Below are positions 59,237 through 64,000 of a DNA stretch of 64,000 nt, in pieces; positions within the stretch are counted from its first letter, which is position 1; every line of letters starts with the position of its first letter. The notes beneath the pieces were generated by a model. That model did no database searches, was not told where the DNA came from, and was given only the letters and a program-made list of their open reading frames with translations. The DNA lies in NCBI GenBank assembly GCA_009617715.1, contig VTFK01000276.1, forward strand, positions 558,001 to 622,000, read 5' to 3'. Both the position numbers and the translations under genes were made by a program. Source of the DNA: Plectrocnemia conspersa (lineage: Eukaryota; Arthropoda; Insecta; Trichoptera; Polycentropodidae).

Positions 59237-59302
59237 ACATCGCGAATATGCCGCCCCCAAGCAAGTTCCGCCCGGGGCGGTCCGCCCCCACCACGCCACT
59301 GA
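59237..59302 (-). mobile_element. GC-rich transposon end (right-hand end, CAGTGGCGTGGTGGGGGCGG type)
   Basis: On the minus strand: CAGTGGCGTGGTGGGGGCGG, then a CCGCCCCGGGCGG self-complementary core, then GGGGGCGGCATATTCGCGA. 63751-63808 shows the same layout on the plus strand. Typical of hAT MITE ends. Confidence 0.6.
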
Positions 59303-59371
59303 TCATAATTAATCAAAAAATATAAAAACGTAAGCGTACTTTTTCGTCATATTGCGTTTCTATTTTGTGAG

Positions 59372-59452
59372 CGTGCGTTCCGCTCGCCCTTATCTCTCAC
59401 TCACTTTCAACACAGCGAAAGAAAAGTTATTTTACTATACGCGCCTGATAAA
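59372..59452. repeat. Half-copy of the 11793 foldback family, reversed
   Basis: 'gcccttatctctcactcact' ... 'actatacgcgcctgata' is the reverse complement of 48935-49015. Confidence 0.65.
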
Positions 59453-59623
59453 ATAGCAATTTTCTATATATATATATATATACAATTTTCTCGATATACA
59501 GTTAAATATAAAAATGAGTAAAAATGTAAATGAATACATAATGAAAGTTATTTATTGTAGTTTTATGGGAATGTTTTTTTTTGTGAATTTTCCCACTAAA
59601 TGAGAACCGTTGGGGATGATTTC

Positions 59624-59740
59624 ATTGCGAGAGAGAACTCGGGGTATCTATACTTGACCGGATTCTCGGAATACGTAACAAAGACCGAGTTGCTACTATT
59701 GAAACTCAATCGCAGCCGACGAAGCGGCGAGAATTGTAGA
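59624..59740 (+). pseudogene. LINE reverse transcriptase C-terminal fragment
   Basis: The plus strand reads ERELGVSILDRILGIRNKDR, matching the 'LGVSLRDRIRN..IR.RT.V' motif after the RT domain of RTE-type LINEs, then stops within 20 codons. Very short. Confidence 0.4.
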
Positions 59741-60329
59741 CCCTGTTAATTAATATATTGCCTTATGTCTGAACGACGAAAATTTTACATGTATTTTGAA
59801 CCATCATTAAATTATTCGTCAATTAGTTTTACCTAGCGAGAGATTATTACTCTACAACGATGATTTTTTAAATGCAAAAATAACAATACTTGATGTGAGG
59901 TGATTAGGCCGAAGCAAGCTTTTGCAAAGGTTCATTTCCTTGTGGAAAGGGGCTTTAAATTGATTTCACAGGAAAACTATAAATGCAAAAGGAAAAGTTA
60001 TTTGATTAGTAGTATATTTACTTTTTAAAACGAGGGTTAGCTATGATCCAAAAGATCAGGTACCATTAAAAAGTTTTACGTGCAATGCTTTTAATATCGA
60101 ACAATACGTGTCTTGACATTCAAAACGTTCTACCACATTTAATGATTTTAGAAAAATTAGGTCCTTTTACAATTTATTACAATTAATTTACACATGGATA
60201 TTAAATAAGCTGTAAGCCATTTTATGCTGTGATGAAATCCATTATAAATATAGTGAATTATATCTGAGCATTAGAACTAAACCACAGAAGTCTTTTGAAA
60301 GAAATGGACAGTAATGTTATTTTACATAA

Positions 60330-60960
60330 TTCGGTGCGATAGTTAAACAGAGAGAATTGTCTGGAACGATACGGCAAGAAATTATTTTGTTTTTACAAGA
60401 GAACAATAAAATTTACTGAGAACTGAAGAATGATGGATGGTGGTGTCTTTTAGCCTTTCTGTGTGACATCACAAAAAAACTTGGCGACCTCAATCGTAGT
60501 TCACAGAGCGAAAATAAAATCATTTCGCAAATGGCTAATGAATTATTTACATTTGAAGAGAAAATACACATGCATCGTTGAAAATACAAAACCGTATGCT
60601 GCGTAATTATCCAACCCTAATAAAAGCTATGCAATATAGTATAGACATTTCTCTGAAAAACTATATTATAATTAAAAAGTAATTAAATACAGAGTTTTAT
60701 TATGCAATAATATATTCTGATGCTTATAGAAAACTCCTGACACTTTGAAATATAAAATATTGAACATTGAGATTCGAGCTTAAAAACAATACGTATCTGA
60801 AAGCATTTTTTTGAAAAAGTGGGAGACAGAGGAGTAAGCTGAATTTTTAAGCTAATACCAGAAAAATTAAAATTAAAATTAAATATAAACTTTATAACGT
60901 AGTTATACATCAAAACATTATTGATCGCTTTCATGTAAGGGCTAAACGCAGCGGAGAGTT
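60330..60960 (+). pseudogene. hAT transposase fragment (C-terminal half, decayed)
   Basis: The plus strand reads LSGTIRQEIILFLQENNKIY, then LKNDGWWCLLAFLCDITKKL followed by GDLNRSSQ and ISQMANELFTFEEKIHM, and later PEKLKLKLN. This order matches the hAT proteins related to GTF2IRD2/Charlie-type transposases. Stops and frameshifts throughout. It ends where the inverted repeat at 60965 begins. Confidence 0.65.
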
Positions 60961-60964
60961 CATT

Positions 60965-61760
60965 ATAGGGCATCCAAATACCCGACCAAATTCATGACCC
61001 GGTTCTCGAATGTATTTCCATTATCCGGGTAATTTTTGTCCACTATTATATACTCACACAGAGATATAATTTATATTATATACGTATATTATAAATCAAT
61101 ATATGTATTTGATTTTAGAATTTTGAATAAATGCTATTTAATTAAAAAATTAAAATATGTTTAATTATAAAATTAAAACCGATGTATTTATTTAAAATAT
61201 ATTTAATTTAATTGAAATATTCATGTACTCACGTACATTGCAAATTTATTATCATTGCAAAATCAATACATCTAGTATTTCATATTTAATAGAACTTTTG
61301 ATAAAAATTTGTTTGCAACAAAAATTTTTTTATTAAATTTAATATATGATTAATATTAATTACCTAATCAAATACCTATTTATGAGTAATTTTTATCAAC
61401 AACGTATGTATGTATATATATATTGTTATATACACATATGATTTAATCATTAAAATTAATTATAGTACATATTTTATGAAATTTAATTATGGCTGAAGAA
61501 ACTGAAATGAAAAATAAATATGATTTTATGATTTAAATTAAATACTAATAAATATTAGATTTTAAAAGTTAAAACATTAAAGATGTATGGGTGTATAGTT
61601 AATTAAAAAAACTTTACTGTTTATGTTATTTGCAAGTTGATAGTAAAAAAATATATGATATATATAATTACATTATCTTAATTCTTGATTTAAATTAATT
61701 TTATTTAGGGCATACAGATAAATTTAGAATTTCATCTGGGAAGAGGGGGGGGGGATTCCT
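60965..61760 (-). repeat. Long inverted repeat pair, copy 2 (partner 41250-41900)
   Basis: Reverse complement of copy 1 with indels. It contains a G-run of 11 or more bases at 61744-61754 where copy 1 has C-rich blocks on the opposite strand. Confidence 0.8.
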
Positions 61761-63740
61761 AATTTCAACTGTCAAAAAAAATTGATTAAAATTAGTATTT
61801 CAAAATTAATTACAACGGGAGATAAAAATATTGTTTGGTACAAAACTATTATGGTTGATGAATATATCAGTTTTAAAATATTCGTAGAATCTTATATTAA
61901 ACTAATATAATTTTTATAAAATTGCACTTAAGAAAGATTTCATTTTTGTCAAAATATATAAATTTTAAAATCCACAGACAATATTCAATCTTATGAAATT
62001 ATAGTGAGATGGATAAAAATGGCAAAGAAAATTTTCAGAACCACTCTTGTTTTGCTTTTGTTTATGAGCGTGGGATAATTTTAATATATGAATTTACTTA
62101 TCATAAAAACACGTGAAATGGCTCACTCGTCCCAATTTATAGTTGACAGAAAAAATGTGTTTCTACTATGAATCAAAAGATTAATAGAAACATTATGAAG
62201 TACCAATCGCGGATTATAAACTTGAGAGCATCAAAAAATTTTAATGAAAATTTTATAATCTTCTATTTATTGAAAATTTTATAATCTTCTATTTAAAAGT
62301 AAATAATAAATATGTTTTGTTACTTCTGAAATTTAGAATCTAAATCGATAATAAATATTAATTACCTAAGTCAAATAATTTATTTTGTGTAATTAATATC
62401 AAATTAAAAAAAAAGATTCACATCTCTTGCTAGAGGGCTAATCATCAACCGATGAATAACGAGCGAGCAAGACTAACGATCATAAATCACTGTCGATAAA
62501 TAATAACAATATATTTATTTTTTTGTGTACAACCGTCCTCCGAGTATGCCATGTGTATTTTAAGCAAAAACTCGCATTTTTATTATTTGCTAAAATGCAA
62601 ATGTTTGAGAATGCCAAAAGGAAATGTGTCATAAAATTTACTTTATGTAACAATACTAATTGTTAAATAGGGATTTCCTATTCCTTTTTGATACACCAGA
62701 TTTTTAAAAATAGAAGAATAGCCGGAGAATTTTGCATCTTGAAAATTGTGTGAGATATGTATTTCATATGGAGAAATGTTGAAATTAAAATAACCAGATA
62801 CCCGTAAAATATTAGGGTACTCTGTTCTTTTTTAAAGTCGCGGGTAACCGGGTACTCGGTTTTGGTTTTATCGGAAGCCTTATTTACTGTTAATTCTATT
62901 GGTTTCTAAGTATGGCGCCGACATTCTTAACAAGTATATATTTTTAGTTTTTTAACCGATATCGATTTGGTATATAAGTGTGAGCTGCACATGTGTATGT
63001 GTGTGTGAAATAAATTATTACATTATGCTGCGGTTTGTGTAACATAGTAAATATCTGTATTTGCCCCGGAGGAAAAATGTGTCGAGTAAAACTGCCCTAG
63101 GCTATTACAATTGTGATGTTTCATTCAAACCCTCATACAAACGATAGACAAAAATGAAATTGAATTGTTAATTTAAACAATACAAGGATCGAAATAAATA
63201 TAGTATAATAATTATATTAGTAGTAATAATAATAATAATATTATTGACATCAAATTTTATTGTTAAACAATGTCAGTCATGATTAATAGATTACATGAAT
63301 ATATTAAAACTAAAAATAATTATGCAATAACAAACCTTTATATTTTATTCGAATTGGTAAAAAATTGCGAGATAATAAAATTGTAGTTTAAAAAAAACAT
63401 ATCTTGGAAATAAATAAGAATATGATGTAATAAAAATAAATGTTTGTTTACAAATAAAAAAACTTCAATTATTAAATTAAATTAGACCTGACAAAAAAAA
63501 AACCTTTTCTGTATATTTTTTCATTTAGAAACAATCCAAGGGTTAATCTAAATTTGTTTGTCTAAGTTTGTCGCTTTCATTGCACAAAATGCTGAGTGTA
63601 GACAACCTTACCTAGAATATTGTGCCCTATAATTCATTTTTAATTCTTTTAAGTCTTAAAAACACCTTTCTCTTGAACAGTTAGTGACCATTAAGCTAAT
63701 AAACAGCCACAAGATTTTTGTCTGATTTTTTTTCTTTTAT
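61761..63740. other. Intergenic, AT-rich; short AAT microsatellite near 63225
   Basis: No gene seen. The direct duplication 'attttataatcttctattta' occurs twice at 62253-62297. Otherwise nothing. Confidence 0.45.
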
Positions 63741-63750
63741 CTATATGAGA

Positions 63751-63815
63751 CCAGGGGGGCGGAGGGGGGGCGGCCCCGGGCCGCCCTTGGGGCGGCGTAT
63801 TCGCGATGGGATTGT
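63751..63815 (+). mobile_element. GC-rich transposon end (left-hand end), related to 59237-59302
   Basis: CAGGGGGGCGGAGGGGGGGC, then a CCCCGGGCCGCCC core and GGGGCGGCGTATTCGCGATG. It faces away from the end at 59302, so the two are not the two termini of one element. Confidence 0.6.
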
Positions 63816-64000
63816 CTAGTGTGGTTCTTAAATTGTTTTTTCTTAAAAAAAATCTAGCATTAAATTTCTAAAAATTACCATATGTGGGATATAGTGCAAT
63901 TTTATGACACGATAACTGATGTAGTGCCGGAAATTTTTAATGTCGACATGAAAAATATATATTGTCGCCAAGACTATTCCGGCCGGCCTTAAATATATAA

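Noticed and set aside
59237..63815. One 4.5-kb hAT element bounded by the GC-rich ends at 59237 and 63751
   Set aside because: The ends face outward rather than inward.

Overview
This window looks like AT-rich (roughly 70% or more A+T) nuclear DNA of an arthropod, most likely an insect. The reasons are GT-AG introns of about 55-80 bases beside TE-filled introns of several kb, insect-type gene families, and a mixed load of decayed Tc1, mariner, hAT, piggyBac and jockey/RTE-like elements. I cannot assign an order. Three protein-coding genes are recognisable, all on the plus strand, and I rebuilt their exon structures by joining splice sites in phase.

Layout. (1) 445-1662: the last three exons of a nucleobindin gene (two EF-hands, then a Q/H/P/N-rich tail); its 5' part lies outside the window. 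(2) 4528-10276: a complete TBC1D13-type Rab GAP, nine coding exons, 383 residues, starting with a 20-nt coding exon; introns 1 and 2 carry decayed Tc1-type transposons. (3) 17847-32101: a complete ZER1/ZYG11-family CRL2 substrate receptor, eight coding exons, 743 residues; a 9.1-kb first intron carries Tc1, hAT, LINE, piggyBac and mariner remains. (4) 32102-64000: a gene desert in which I see only repeats and transposon relics. They include RT and endonuclease fragments, a hAT transposase fragment, several foldback elements and solitary transposon ends.

The most unusual structure is a three-unit tandem array (about 740-760 bp per unit, each unit with a tRNA-like box-B segment). It is present once at 15.1-17.4 kb and again, inverted, at 38.8-41.2 kb, so that it brackets the whole ZER1 gene. 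Comparing units gives clean empty sites for two later insertions: a 655-bp element with a TA duplication and a 45-bp hairpin with an 8-bp duplication. Other solid repeat finds are a 665-bp hAT-type MITE with a perfect 8-bp duplication, three degenerate direct repeats of about 410 bp at 12.4-13.5 kb, and a second long inverted pair (41.25-41.9 kb and 60.97-61.76 kb).

The three genes are housekeeping genes with no evident shared pathway: Golgi/ER calcium binding, Rab inactivation in membrane traffic, and N-terminal glycine degron recognition. Their adjacency looks like ordinary neighbourhood rather than a functional cluster. I found no rRNA gene, no intact tRNA gene, no CRISPR array and no intact transposase.
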